NCBI GenBank assembly: GCA_034005175.1
Contig: JAVEVF010000101.1
Span: 1-6,445, forward strand
DNA length: 6,445 nucleotides
From: JAVEVF01 sp034005175
GTDB lineage: Bacteria > Actinomycetota > Coriobacteriia > Anaerosomatales > SLCP01
Direction: 5' to 3'
The notes beneath the pieces were generated by a model, which ran no database searches, was not told where the DNA came from, and saw nothing but the letters and a program-made list of their open reading frames with translations. Each line of letters starts with the position of its first letter. Positions within the stretch are counted from its first letter, which is position 1. Shown piece after piece: positions 1 through 4,865 of the stretch. The translations under genes and the position numbers were made by a program.

Positions 1-88
1 CGAGGGCCTGAAGGCGCTTTCGAGCCCTGAGGAAGTCGCAAAACGTCGCGGCAAGACCGTGGGCCAAGTCTACGGTTGGGAGGAGTAA
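1..88 (+). CDS. rpsE: 30S ribosomal protein S5, C-terminal end (partial)
   Basis: Only the last 28 residues are present; the gene enters from the left edge with its codon frame starting at base 2 and ends at TAA 86-88. The translated tail EGLKALSSPEEVAKRRGK followed by TVGQVYGWEE matches the usual end of S5, where a 'GL..L..PEEVA..RGK' helix closes the protein. S5 sits at the back of the 30S subunit near S4 and S8 and contributes to decoding accuracy and mRNA entry. Its position directly before rpmD and rplO is the conserved spc operon order, which supports the call. The purine-rich end of the gene (GGGAGGAG, 78-85) doubles as the ribosome binding site of rpmD, so the two are probably translationally linked. 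The RNA-binding and core domains lie outside the window and cannot be judged. Confidence 0.9.
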   Translation, partial: EGLKALSSPEEVAKRRGKTVGQVYGWEE

Positions 89-95
89 GGCCGCC

Positions 96-287
96 ATGAC
101 GAAGGACACGAAAAAGATTCGCATAACACTGATCAAGAGCCCCATCGGAGCTCCCGCTGACCAGAAGGCTACCGTGCGTGCGCTTGGATTGAAGCGCATG
201 AACCACGTCGTGGAGCAGGAGGATACTGATGTCATCCGCGGCATGGTGTTCAAGGTGAAACACCTTGTGCGCGTCGAGGATGCGTAG
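96..287 (+). CDS. rpmD: 50S ribosomal protein L30
   Basis: This gene encodes a 63-residue protein of the bacterial short L30 type (usually about 58-62 residues), a small ferredoxin-like fold protein of the large subunit. Recognisable family positions are IRITLIKSPIG (residues 8-18), the ATVRALGLKRMNHVV helix region (25-39) and the closing IRGMVFKVKHLV (47-58). The ATG at 96 lies 7 bases after the rpsE stop and 10 bases after GGGAGGAG (78-85), which sits inside the rpsE end, so the start is secure. The second residue is Thr, so initiator Met is probably removed by Map. The gene stands in its normal place between rpsE and rplO. One oddity is downstream: after the TAG stop the same frame stays open for 32 more codons up to a TGA that overlaps the rplO start (see findings). 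The protein itself needs no extension to look complete. Confidence 0.96.
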   Translation: MTKDTKKIRITLIKSPIGAPADQKATVRALGLKRMNHVVEQEDTDVIRGMVFKVKHLVRVEDA

Positions 288-385
288 GCATATCGAGTGC
301 CGTCTCGAGTGGGGCGGCAGAAGTCAGCCGGCGGCGAGCGGCCGGTGCCCGCAGAGGCGGGAAGCGAACAGAAGGAGATAGACTG
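288..385 (+). other. rpmD-rplO spacer with two short GC-rich hairpins
   Basis: This 98-base gap is long for this part of an spc operon, where neighbours here are 0-30 bases apart. It contains two short inverted repeats: 328-332 pairs with 341-345 (CCGGC/GCCGG, 8-base loop, extendable by one G-U pair), and 348-352 pairs perfectly with 357-361 (CCCGC/GCGGG, loop AGAG). Neither is followed by a T run, so a terminator is unlikely. A repeated TCGAGTG occurs at 293-299 and 305-311. The gap ends with the strong rplO ribosome binding site AAGGAG (372-377). I see no convincing promoter. The stems are short enough to be chance in GC-rich DNA, so a regulatory role is only a possibility. Confidence 0.4.
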
Positions 386-832
386 ATGCAAGTACACGAT
401 CTCTTCCCGGCGCCCGGGTCACGCAAGGACCGAAAGCGGGTGGGCCGCGGACATGGCTCCGGCTACGGCGGCAGAAGCGGGCGAGGCGACAAGGGTCAAC
501 TCTCGCGTGCTGGCGGCGGCAAGGGTCCGGGCTTTGAGGGTGGTCAGAATCCTCTGTACATGCGGTTGCCGAAACTGCGTGGCTTCAAGAACCGTTTTCG
601 CACCGAATTCGCCGTGATCAACGTCTCGCGGCTTGAGGACCGGTTCTCGGCAGGCGATGTCGTCGACATCGATGCGCTGTTCGCGGCAGGTCTCATCAAG
701 TCCAAGACCGCGCCTGTGAAGGTGCTCGGCGACGGCGAGATCACCAAGGCCCTCACGGTGAAGGTGGATAAGGTCTCTGCTCCAGCGAAGGTCAAGATCG
801 AAGCTGCAGGGGGGACGGTCGAGACGCTGTGA
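386..832 (+). CDS. rplO: 50S ribosomal protein L15
   Basis: The product is 148 residues, the usual bacterial L15 length. The N-terminal third is the long glycine- and arginine-rich extension that threads into 23S rRNA: RKRVGRGHGSG (16-26), then GGRSGRGDKGQLSRAGGGKG (28-47) and FEGGQNPLYMRLPKLRGF (50-67). The remainder is the globular L15/L18e-type domain with INVSRLE (78-84) and a closing AGGTVETL. In many bacteria the first block reads GKTAGRGTKGQ; here it is GGRSGRGDKGQ, a mild variant that keeps the Gly/Arg pattern. L15 is a late-assembling large-subunit protein. The ATG at 386 has AAGGAG (372-377) 8 bases upstream. The TGA stop overlaps the secY start codon (GTGA, 829-832), a classic coupling arrangement that ties SecY synthesis to L15 translation. 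Confidence 0.97.
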   Translation: MQVHDLFPAPGSRKDRKRVGRGHGSGYGGRSGRGDKGQLSRAGGGKGPGFEGGQNPLYMRLPKLRGFKNRFRTEFAVINVSRLEDRFSAGDVVDIDALFAAGLIKSKTAPVKVLGDGEITKALTVKVDKVSAPAKVKIEAAGGTVETL

Positions 833-2082
833 TCACGGCAATCGCGAATGCGTTCAGAGTACCGGAGCTGCGCCGCAGGATACTCTTCACCCTTGCCATC
901 CTCGCGGTCTACCGCGTTGGTGCGCACATCCCCGTACCTGGAGTGGACCTCGCACGTGTGCAGGAGATCATAGAAGGGCAGGCCGCGCTTGGTCTGCTCG
1001 ACCTGTTTTCCGGCGGCGCGCTCAACAGGTTCGCGGTCTTCGCGCTGGGGATCATGCCTTACATCACGTCATCCATCATCATGCAACTCCTTCAGGGCGT
1101 CATCCCGAAGGTGGAGCAGTGGTCGAAGGAGGGCGAGGCCGGCCAGCGCAAGATCACACAAGCCACTCGCTACCTCACGCTGGCCATCGCAACAGTTCAG
1201 GCGATCGCCATGTTGGGGTTGTTCCGAAGCGCACTGGCGCCGGCAGGCGTGAACCTCAACCTCGCCATCAGTGGGGTCATCGTCATCACGCTTATCGCTG
1301 GTACCGCGCTCATCATGTGGATGGGTGAGCTAATCACGCAGCGCGGGATCGGCAACGGCATGTCGTTGATGATCTTCGCCGGTATCGTCGCTCGGTTCCC
1401 GACCGCGCTCGTGCAGTCAGTACGGCTCGGCAACGAGATAATGATCATCGCGCTCGTGTTCATCTTCCTGTTTGTGGTGGCGGCTGTCGTCACGATCGAC
1501 CGCGGTCAGCGCCGCATTCCCGTTCAGTATGCGAAGCGCGTTGTCGGCCGAAAGGTGTACGGGGGTACCGGCACCTACATTCCGTTGAAGATCAACGGCG
1601 CCAACGTGATTCCTATCATCTTCGCGTCTGCGATTCTGTTCTTTCCCGCGCAGATCGCGACGCTCACCGGTATCGAATGGATGCAGAAGATCGGAAACGC
1701 GCTTGCCAGCGGATGGGTGTACTACATCTTCTTCGCTGCGCTGGTCATCTTCTTCACCTACTTCTACACCGCGCTCGTCTTCAACCCCATCGACCTTGCT
1801 GACAACTTGCGCAAGAACGGTGGTTTCATCCCAGGCGTCAGGCCGGGCAAAGCGACCGTCAACTACCTAGAGAAGACGATGAATCGCATCACGTTGCCGG
1901 GAGCGGTCTTTCTCGCACTGATCGCCATCGCCCCCACGGTGTTGTTCCGCGCGACGGGCGTGACCACGCTCGAGCAGTTCGGTGGCACTTCAATCCTCAT
2001 CATGGTGGGTGTCGCGCTTGAGACGATGACGCAGCTCGAGAGTCAGCTGAAGATGCGTCACTACGACGGGTTCTTCAAGTAG
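829..2082 (+). CDS. secY: Protein translocase channel subunit SecY
   Basis: This 417-residue membrane protein forms the pore of the SecYEG translocon, through which unfolded proteins cross or enter the cytoplasmic membrane. It shows about ten hydrophobic segments, roughly at residues 17-36, 68-89, 114-133, 144-165, 173-192, 203-223, 258-277, 296-318, 355-374 and 383-400. Family signatures are present: VYRVGAHIPVPGVD after the first helix begins (27-40), the plug and second-helix region from DLFSGGALNRF through GIMPYITSSIIMQLL (58-88), QRGIGNGMSL (171-180), the cytosolic loop YAKRVVGRKVYGGTGTYIPL (234-253) that contacts SecA and the ribosome, LRKNGGFIPGVRPGK (327-341), and the C-terminal MRHYDGFF. 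The GTG start at 829 overlaps the rplO stop by four bases, and the protein begins just like other SecY sequences, so this start is preferred. The length is slightly below the E. coli protein but normal for Gram-positive relatives. Confidence 0.97.
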   Translation: MITAIANAFRVPELRRRILFTLAILAVYRVGAHIPVPGVDLARVQEIIEGQAALGLLDLFSGGALNRFAVFALGIMPYITSSIIMQLLQGVIPKVEQWSKEGEAGQRKITQATRYLTLAIATVQAIAMLGLFRSALAPAGVNLNLAISGVIVITLIAGTALIMWMGELITQRGIGNGMSLMIFAGIVARFPTALVQSVRLGNEIMIIALVFIFLFVVAAVVTIDRGQRRIPVQYAKRVVGRKVYGGTGTYIPLKINGANVIPIIFASAILFFPAQIATLTGIEWMQKIGNALASGWVYYIFFAALVIFFTYFYTALVFNPIDLADNLRKNGGFIPGVRPGKATVNYLEKTMNRITLPGAVFLALIAIAPTVLFRATGVTTLEQFGGTSILIMVGVALETMTQLESQLKMRHYDGFFK

Positions 2083-2110
2083 GCCGAGCGAGACGAGGGA
2101 GGAGCGGCAC

Positions 2111-2761
2111 ATGAACATCGTGCTTCTGGGTGCACCAGGCGCCGGCAAGGGCACGCAAGCCGAGAGGATGATTGAAGCATGGGGGCTGCCGCACATCTCC
2201 ACCGGCGACATCCTGCGCAAAGCAGTGGCCGACGGCACGCCGCTTGGCTTGCAGGCCAAGAAGTTCATGGACGCGGGAGAGCTCGTTCCTGACGTCGTCG
2301 TCATCGGGCTTGTGAAAAGCCGTCTGCAAGAACCGGATGCACAGAAGGGCTTCATACTCGACGGGTTTCCGCGCACCGTCGAGCAAGCGGAGGCGCTCGA
2401 CCGTGAGCTCGCCACGCTCGGCCGTGACATCGATGCCGCCATCAGTATCGATGTCGATCGCGACGTCATCGTGCGTCGGCTGACTTCGCGCCGTACCTGC
2501 CGGGCGTGTGGCAAGATCTACAGCATCCTTGCGAACCCGTTGGCAGGCAGTGGCGTCTGTGACATCTGCGCTGGAGAGCTCTACCAGCGCGATGACGACA
2601 CGGAAGCAACGGTGAGGAACCGCCTCTCGGTGTACGATCGCTCGACCGCCCCGCTCGTGCAGTACTATCGCTCCAAGGGCGTGCTTCATACGGTGGGCGG
2701 GGATCGCCCAGTGGATTCGGTCTTCGCTGATGTGCGCAAGATCGTCGAAGGGCAGCGCTGA
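2111..2761 (+). CDS. adk: Adenylate kinase, zinc-lid (long) form
   Basis: The enzyme interconverts ATP + AMP and 2 ADP in the cytoplasm and keeps adenylate pools balanced. The 216 residues show the P-loop GAPGAGKGT (7-15), the AMP-binding segment ISTGDILR (29-36), the signature FILDGFPRT (81-89) with Arg88, and the long LID domain. The lid holds C130-x2-C133 and C150-x2-C153, the same four-cysteine arrangement and spacing known from the zinc-binding Bacillus stearothermophilus enzyme, so a structural zinc is predicted. QRDDD (159-163) and R171 follow as expected. The ATG at 2111 has GGGAGGAG (2097-2104) 6 bases upstream and lies 28 bases after secY. The secY-adk-map order is typical of Gram-positive and actinobacterial genomes. 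A long lid with cysteines differs from the short-lid Adk of mycobacteria, which helps place the organism away from that group. Confidence 0.97.
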   Translation: MNIVLLGAPGAGKGTQAERMIEAWGLPHISTGDILRKAVADGTPLGLQAKKFMDAGELVPDVVVIGLVKSRLQEPDAQKGFILDGFPRTVEQAEALDRELATLGRDIDAAISIDVDRDVIVRRLTSRRTCRACGKIYSILANPLAGSGVCDICAGELYQRDDDTEATVRNRLSVYDRSTAPLVQYYRSKGVLHTVGGDRPVDSVFADVRKIVEGQR

Positions 2762-2765
2762 GCGT

Positions 2766-3512
2766 GTGATCATCCGCAAGTCCCCATCTGAGATAGCCAC
2801 GATGCGCGAGGCAGGTAGGATCACCGCCCGCGCATTGCGCTTGGTTGGGGAGGCAGTGCGTCCTGGTGTCACGACCGCCGAACTCGATGCGGTGGCTGAA
2901 GACGCCATCCGCTCGGCGGGGGCGCTGCCAGCGTTCAAGGGATACCAGGGGTTTCCCGCCACGATCTGCGCGTCCGTGAACGACCAGGTCGTTCACGGCA
3001 TTCCGAGCGAGACGGTGCTTCGCGCAGGCGACATCCTCTCCGTGGATGTGGGTGCCGTCGTCGAGGGCTACTACGGCGACAGCGCTCGTACGTTTGCGGT
3101 TGGCGAGGTGAGCGACGAAGCGCAGGCGCTCATGGACGCCACGCGAGAGGCGCTCGAGGCGGGCATGGTGCAGTGTGTGCCCGGCAAGCGGCTGCTGGAT
3201 ATCTCTCACGCAGTGCAGACGGTGGCTGAGGGCGCCGGATTCTCGGTCGTGAGGGAGTACGTTGGCCATGGCATCGGCCGTGCGATGCACGAGGATCCGC
3301 AGCTGCCGAACTTCGGCCCGGCGGGCCAGGGGCCTATTCTTGCGGAGGGTATGGTGTTCGCAATCGAGCCGATGGTGAACGCCGGCGGCGCTGAGGTTTG
3401 TGGACTGGACGACGGTTGGACGGTCGTGACGAAGGATGGCTCGCTCTCGGCGCACTTCGAGCACACGGTGGCTGTCACGGAGGCTGGACCGCTCGTGCTG
3501 ACTGTCGAGTAA
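2766..3512 (+). CDS. map: Type I methionine aminopeptidase
   Basis: This 248-residue metalloenzyme removes the initiator methionine from new proteins whose second residue is small. It is a single pita-bread catalytic domain with no N-terminal extension, i.e. the bacterial MetAP-Ia type. All metal ligands expected for the family can be placed: D94, D105, H168, E201 and E232, with the substrate-contacting H77 in NDQVVHGIP (72-80). Other signatures are VDVGAVVEGYYGDSARTF (93-110), YVGHGIGRAMHEDP (165-178), GMVFAIEPM (195-203) and SAHFEHTVAV (228-237). I chose the GTG at 2766 because it gives MIIRKSPSEIATMREAG, the normal MetAP beginning; the ATG at 2730 adds 12 unrelated residues inside adk and lacks a binding site. 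The gap to adk is only 4 bases, and AAGGG (2748-2752) inside adk is a likely though distant (13-base) binding site. Confidence 0.95.
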   Translation: MIIRKSPSEIATMREAGRITARALRLVGEAVRPGVTTAELDAVAEDAIRSAGALPAFKGYQGFPATICASVNDQVVHGIPSETVLRAGDILSVDVGAVVEGYYGDSARTFAVGEVSDEAQALMDATREALEAGMVQCVPGKRLLDISHAVQTVAEGAGFSVVREYVGHGIGRAMHEDPQLPNFGPAGQGPILAEGMVFAIEPMVNAGGAEVCGLDDGWTVVTKDGSLSAHFEHTVAVTEAGPLVLTVE

Positions 3513-3520
3513 ATGACCCC

Positions 3521-3549
3521 TGGACGAGCGGTGCAGGGATACGTATACT
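3521..3549 (+). promoter_or_regulatory. Predicted sigma70/sigmaA-type promoter upstream of infA
   Basis: A -35-like TGGACG (3521-3526, four of six to TTGACA) and a -10-like TATACT (3544-3549, five of six to TATAAT) are separated by exactly 17 bases. Transcription would begin near 3555-3558, giving an untranslated leader of about 36-40 bases before the infA GTG. The site lies just after the map stop and in the only clearly AT-rich patch of the map-infA gap, which strengthens the call. An internal promoter here would let infA and the alpha-operon genes be expressed apart from the spc genes, and infA having its own promoter is common in bacteria. The prediction rests on sequence match alone. Confidence 0.6.
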
Positions 3550-3593
3550 ATCCATTTGCGGTCAGAGGCGTCCCAGGAGGAAGCGGACACTAC

Positions 3594-3815
3594 GTGAGCA
3601 AGCGCGAAGACGCTATCGAGATGGAAGGCACGGTGATCGAGCCGCTGCCTAACGCGATGTTCCGAGTGGAGCTTGAGAACGGGCACAAGGTGCTTGCCCA
3701 TATCTCCGGCAAGATGAGAATGCACTACATCCGCATCCTGCCGGGGGACAAGGTCGTCGTGGAGCTTTCACCGTACGACCTCTCTCGTGGCCGCATCACG
3801 TATCGCTACAAGTAG
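3594..3815 (+). CDS. infA: Translation initiation factor IF-1
   Basis: IF-1 is a small OB-fold protein that occupies the A site of the 30S subunit during initiation and works with IF-2 and IF-3. From the GTG at 3594 the product is 73 residues (family usually 71-73) and nearly every family position is recognisable: AIEMEGTVIE (7-16), LPNAMFRVELENGH (18-31), VLAHISGKMRMHYIRILPGD (33-52), VELSPYDL (56-63) and RGRITYRYK (65-73). The frame is open further up to an ATG at 3513, but those 27 extra residues match nothing in IF-1 and would begin before the predicted transcription start. AGGAGG (3575-3580) precedes the chosen GTG by 13 bases, longer than ideal but the only good site. The residues MSKREDAIEMEG resemble actinobacterial, notably Coriobacteriia, IF-1 as I remember it. 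Ser at position 2 makes it a Map substrate. Confidence 0.96.
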   Translation: MSKREDAIEMEGTVIEPLPNAMFRVELENGHKVLAHISGKMRMHYIRILPGDKVVVELSPYDLSRGRITYRYK

Positions 3816-3822
3816 GGTCGTG

Positions 3823-3861
3823 ATGCTGGCGAGCGATAGACACGCCCGGCGGCGTGTCTGA
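3823..3861 (+). other. Possible 12-codon leader-like ORF over the spacer hairpin
   Basis: An ATG at 3823 opens a 12-codon frame, MLASDRHARRRV, ending at TGA 3859-3861. AGGG (3814-3817), overlapping the infA stop, lies 5 bases upstream and could serve as a weak binding site. The ORF covers the whole 3838-3859 hairpin and contains four arginine codons, three in a row (CGG CGG CGT). The layout resembles a leader peptide, but an ORF this short arises easily by chance and I know of no described leader peptide at this locus. Confidence 0.2.
3838..3859 (+). promoter_or_regulatory. Perfect 9-bp hairpin in the infA-rpmJ spacer
   Basis: AGACACGCC (3838-3846) pairs perfectly with GGCGTGTCT (3851-3859) around the loop CGGC, with one further G-U pair possible outside. 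It is the strongest inverted repeat I found in the window. It is followed by GACCAAGACTG rather than a T run, so an intrinsic terminator is unlikely. Possible roles are an RNA processing site, a stability element protecting one side of the message, or part of a ribosomal-protein binding leader for the rpmJ-rpsM-rpsK-rpsD-rpoA genes. A second, weaker stem, ACACC (3880-3884) with GGTGT (3893-3897), follows 20 bases later in the same 117-base spacer (3816-3932). Confidence 0.5.
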
Positions 3862-3932
3862 CCAAGACTGAGCAGAACCACACCTGCGGCTGGGTGTAGA
3901 GATAGAGCGAGGCACTACCGAAAGGGTTTCTG

Positions 3933-4046
3933 ATGAAAGTCCGACCTTCGGTCAAGAAGATGTGTGACAAATGCAAGGTGATCCGCCGCCACGGGCGCGT
4001 TTTCGTGATTTGCGAGAATCCGCGTCACAAGCAGCGGCAGGGTTAG
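3933..4046 (+). CDS. rpmJ: 50S ribosomal protein L36, zinc-binding form
   Basis: This is a 37-residue protein beginning MKVRPSVKKMCDKCKVIRRH and ending at TAG 4044-4046. L36 is the smallest bacterial ribosomal protein and binds 23S rRNA in the large subunit. The zinc ribbon ligands C11, C14, C27 and H32 are all present, so this is the zinc-containing ('C+') form, not the cysteine-free paralogue made under zinc limitation in many bacteria. RVFVICENPRHKQRQG (22-37) is the standard end. The ATG at 3933 has GAAAGGG (3920-3926) 6 bases upstream. The gene follows infA and precedes rpsM by 18 bases, the usual Gram-positive order. Lys at position 2 means the initiator Met is probably retained. The short length is normal for the family. 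Confidence 0.96.
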   Translation: MKVRPSVKKMCDKCKVIRRHGRVFVICENPRHKQRQG

Positions 4047-4064
4047 TCAGGAGGGAGCAGGTCC

Positions 4065-4439
4065 GTGGCCCGTATCTCAGGCGTCGACCTTCCGCGCGAC
4101 AAGCGCGTGGAGATCGGGTTGACCTATATCTATGGCATCGGGCTGACCACCAGCCAGGCCATCCTGCGCGACACGGGGATCGACCCCGATACGCGCGTTC
4201 GTAATCTGACCGAGGAAGAAGTCGTTCGCCTCCGTGAGGCGATTGATCGCAACCTCAAGGTCGAGGGTGACCTGCGCCGCGAAGTCAGCCAGAACATCAA
4301 GCGCCTTATGGAGATCGGTTGTTACCGTGGTCTCCGGCATCGGAGAGGCCTGCCCGTTCGCGGTCAGCGCACTCACACCAACGCCCGTACCCGCAAGGGC
4401 CCGCGGCGTCAGATCGGCGCGAAGAAGAAGGGCAAGTAG
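4065..4439 (+). CDS. rpsM: 30S ribosomal protein S13
   Basis: S13 sits in the head of the 30S subunit, touches the P-site tRNA with its C-terminal tail and bridges to the 50S subunit. The 124 residues start MARISGVDLPRDKRVEIGLTYIYGIG, the standard N terminus, followed by a helical part with a TSQAIL segment (29-34) and the signature block CYRGLRHRRGLPVRGQRTHTNARTRKG, which I place at 86-112. The tail GPRRQIGAKKKGK is strongly basic, as expected. The start is GTG at 4065, supported by the exact family N terminus and by AGGAGGG (4049-4055) 9 bases upstream. In E. coli this is the first alpha-operon gene and is preceded by the S4-binding leader. Here only 18 bases separate it from rpmJ, so no such leader fits directly in front of it. 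Confidence 0.97.
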   Translation: MARISGVDLPRDKRVEIGLTYIYGIGLTTSQAILRDTGIDPDTRVRNLTEEEVVRLREAIDRNLKVEGDLRREVSQNIKRLMEIGCYRGLRHRRGLPVRGQRTHTNARTRKGPRRQIGAKKKGK

Positions 4440-4442
4440 CAC

Positions 4443-4844
4443 ATGGCAGTCAAGAAGAAGGCCGCTAAGACCCGCTTGCGCCGAAGCGAAAGAAAGAACA
4501 TCGCGGTCGGTCAGGCGCATATCAAGAGCACGTTCAACAACACCATCATCACCATCACCGACCCGCAAGGGAACGTGATCGCGTGGCAGTCCGCCGGTAC
4601 GGTGGGCTTCAAGGGCTCCCGCAAGTCCACGCCTTTCGCTGCTCAGATGGCAGCAGAGGCGTGTGCGAAGATGGCCCAGGAGCACGGTGTGCGCAAAGTC
4701 GCCGTGTTCGTCAAAGGTCCGGGATCAGGCCGAGAGACGGCGATCCGCTCTCTGCAGGCCGCCGGCTTGGAGATCGCAAGCATCCAGGACCGTACCCCTG
4801 TTCCGCACAATGGCTGCCGGCCGCGCAAGCGCCGCCGCGTGTAG
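4443..4844 (+). CDS. rpsK: 30S ribosomal protein S11
   Basis: S11 lies on the platform of the 30S subunit near the E site and the Shine-Dalgarno helix. The 133-residue product has a lysine- and arginine-rich N terminus (MAVKKKAAKTRLRRSERKN), then HIKSTFNNTIITITD (26-40), AWQSAGTVGFKGSRKSTPFAAQ (47-68), VFVKGPGSGRETAIRSLQ (88-105) and the closing VPHNGCRPRKRRRV (120-133). The Asn123-Gly124 pair corresponds to the Asn-Gly of E. coli S11 that is known to convert to isoaspartate, so the same modification is possible here. The ATG lies 3 bases after the rpsM stop and uses AAGGG (4428-4432) within the rpsM tail, implying tight coupling. Ala at position 2 predicts Met removal. Confidence 0.97.
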   Translation: MAVKKKAAKTRLRRSERKNIAVGQAHIKSTFNNTIITITDPQGNVIAWQSAGTVGFKGSRKSTPFAAQMAAEACAKMAQEHGVRKVAVFVKGPGSGRETAIRSLQAAGLEIASIQDRTPVPHNGCRPRKRRRV

Positions 4845-4865
4845 CATCTCGGGAGGACTACCGAT

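Noticed and set aside
265..294. TTGTGC and CATATC near the end of rpmD as a promoter for rplO
   Set aside because: The -10 matches at only three positions with an 18-base spacing, and the -35 lies in coding sequence; not distinguishable from chance.
818..829. The 12-mer GTCGAGACGCTG repeated at 5558-5569
   Set aside because: Both copies encode Val-Glu-Thr-Leu within rplO and rpoA; shared codon preference explains the match better than a functional repeat.
2075..2962. A 295-codon open frame on the - strand opposite adk and the start of map
   Set aside because: Shadow of real + strand genes; no family motif, no suitable binding site, and it overlaps another antisense frame.
3513..3593. N-terminal 27-residue extension of IF-1 from ATG 3513
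   Set aside because: No IF-1 has these residues, the region carries the predicted promoter, and the GTG at 3594 gives the standard protein length.
2466..3725. A 419-codon open frame on the - strand opposite adk, map and infA
   Set aside because: It lies antisense to three clear, complete enzymes and its translation is rich in His, Arg and Ser with no recognisable domain, as expected for the mirror of GC-rich codons.
3838..3865. The infA-rpmJ hairpin as an intrinsic terminator
   Set aside because: The stem is good but no T run follows, and essential genes expected to be co-transcribed lie right behind it.
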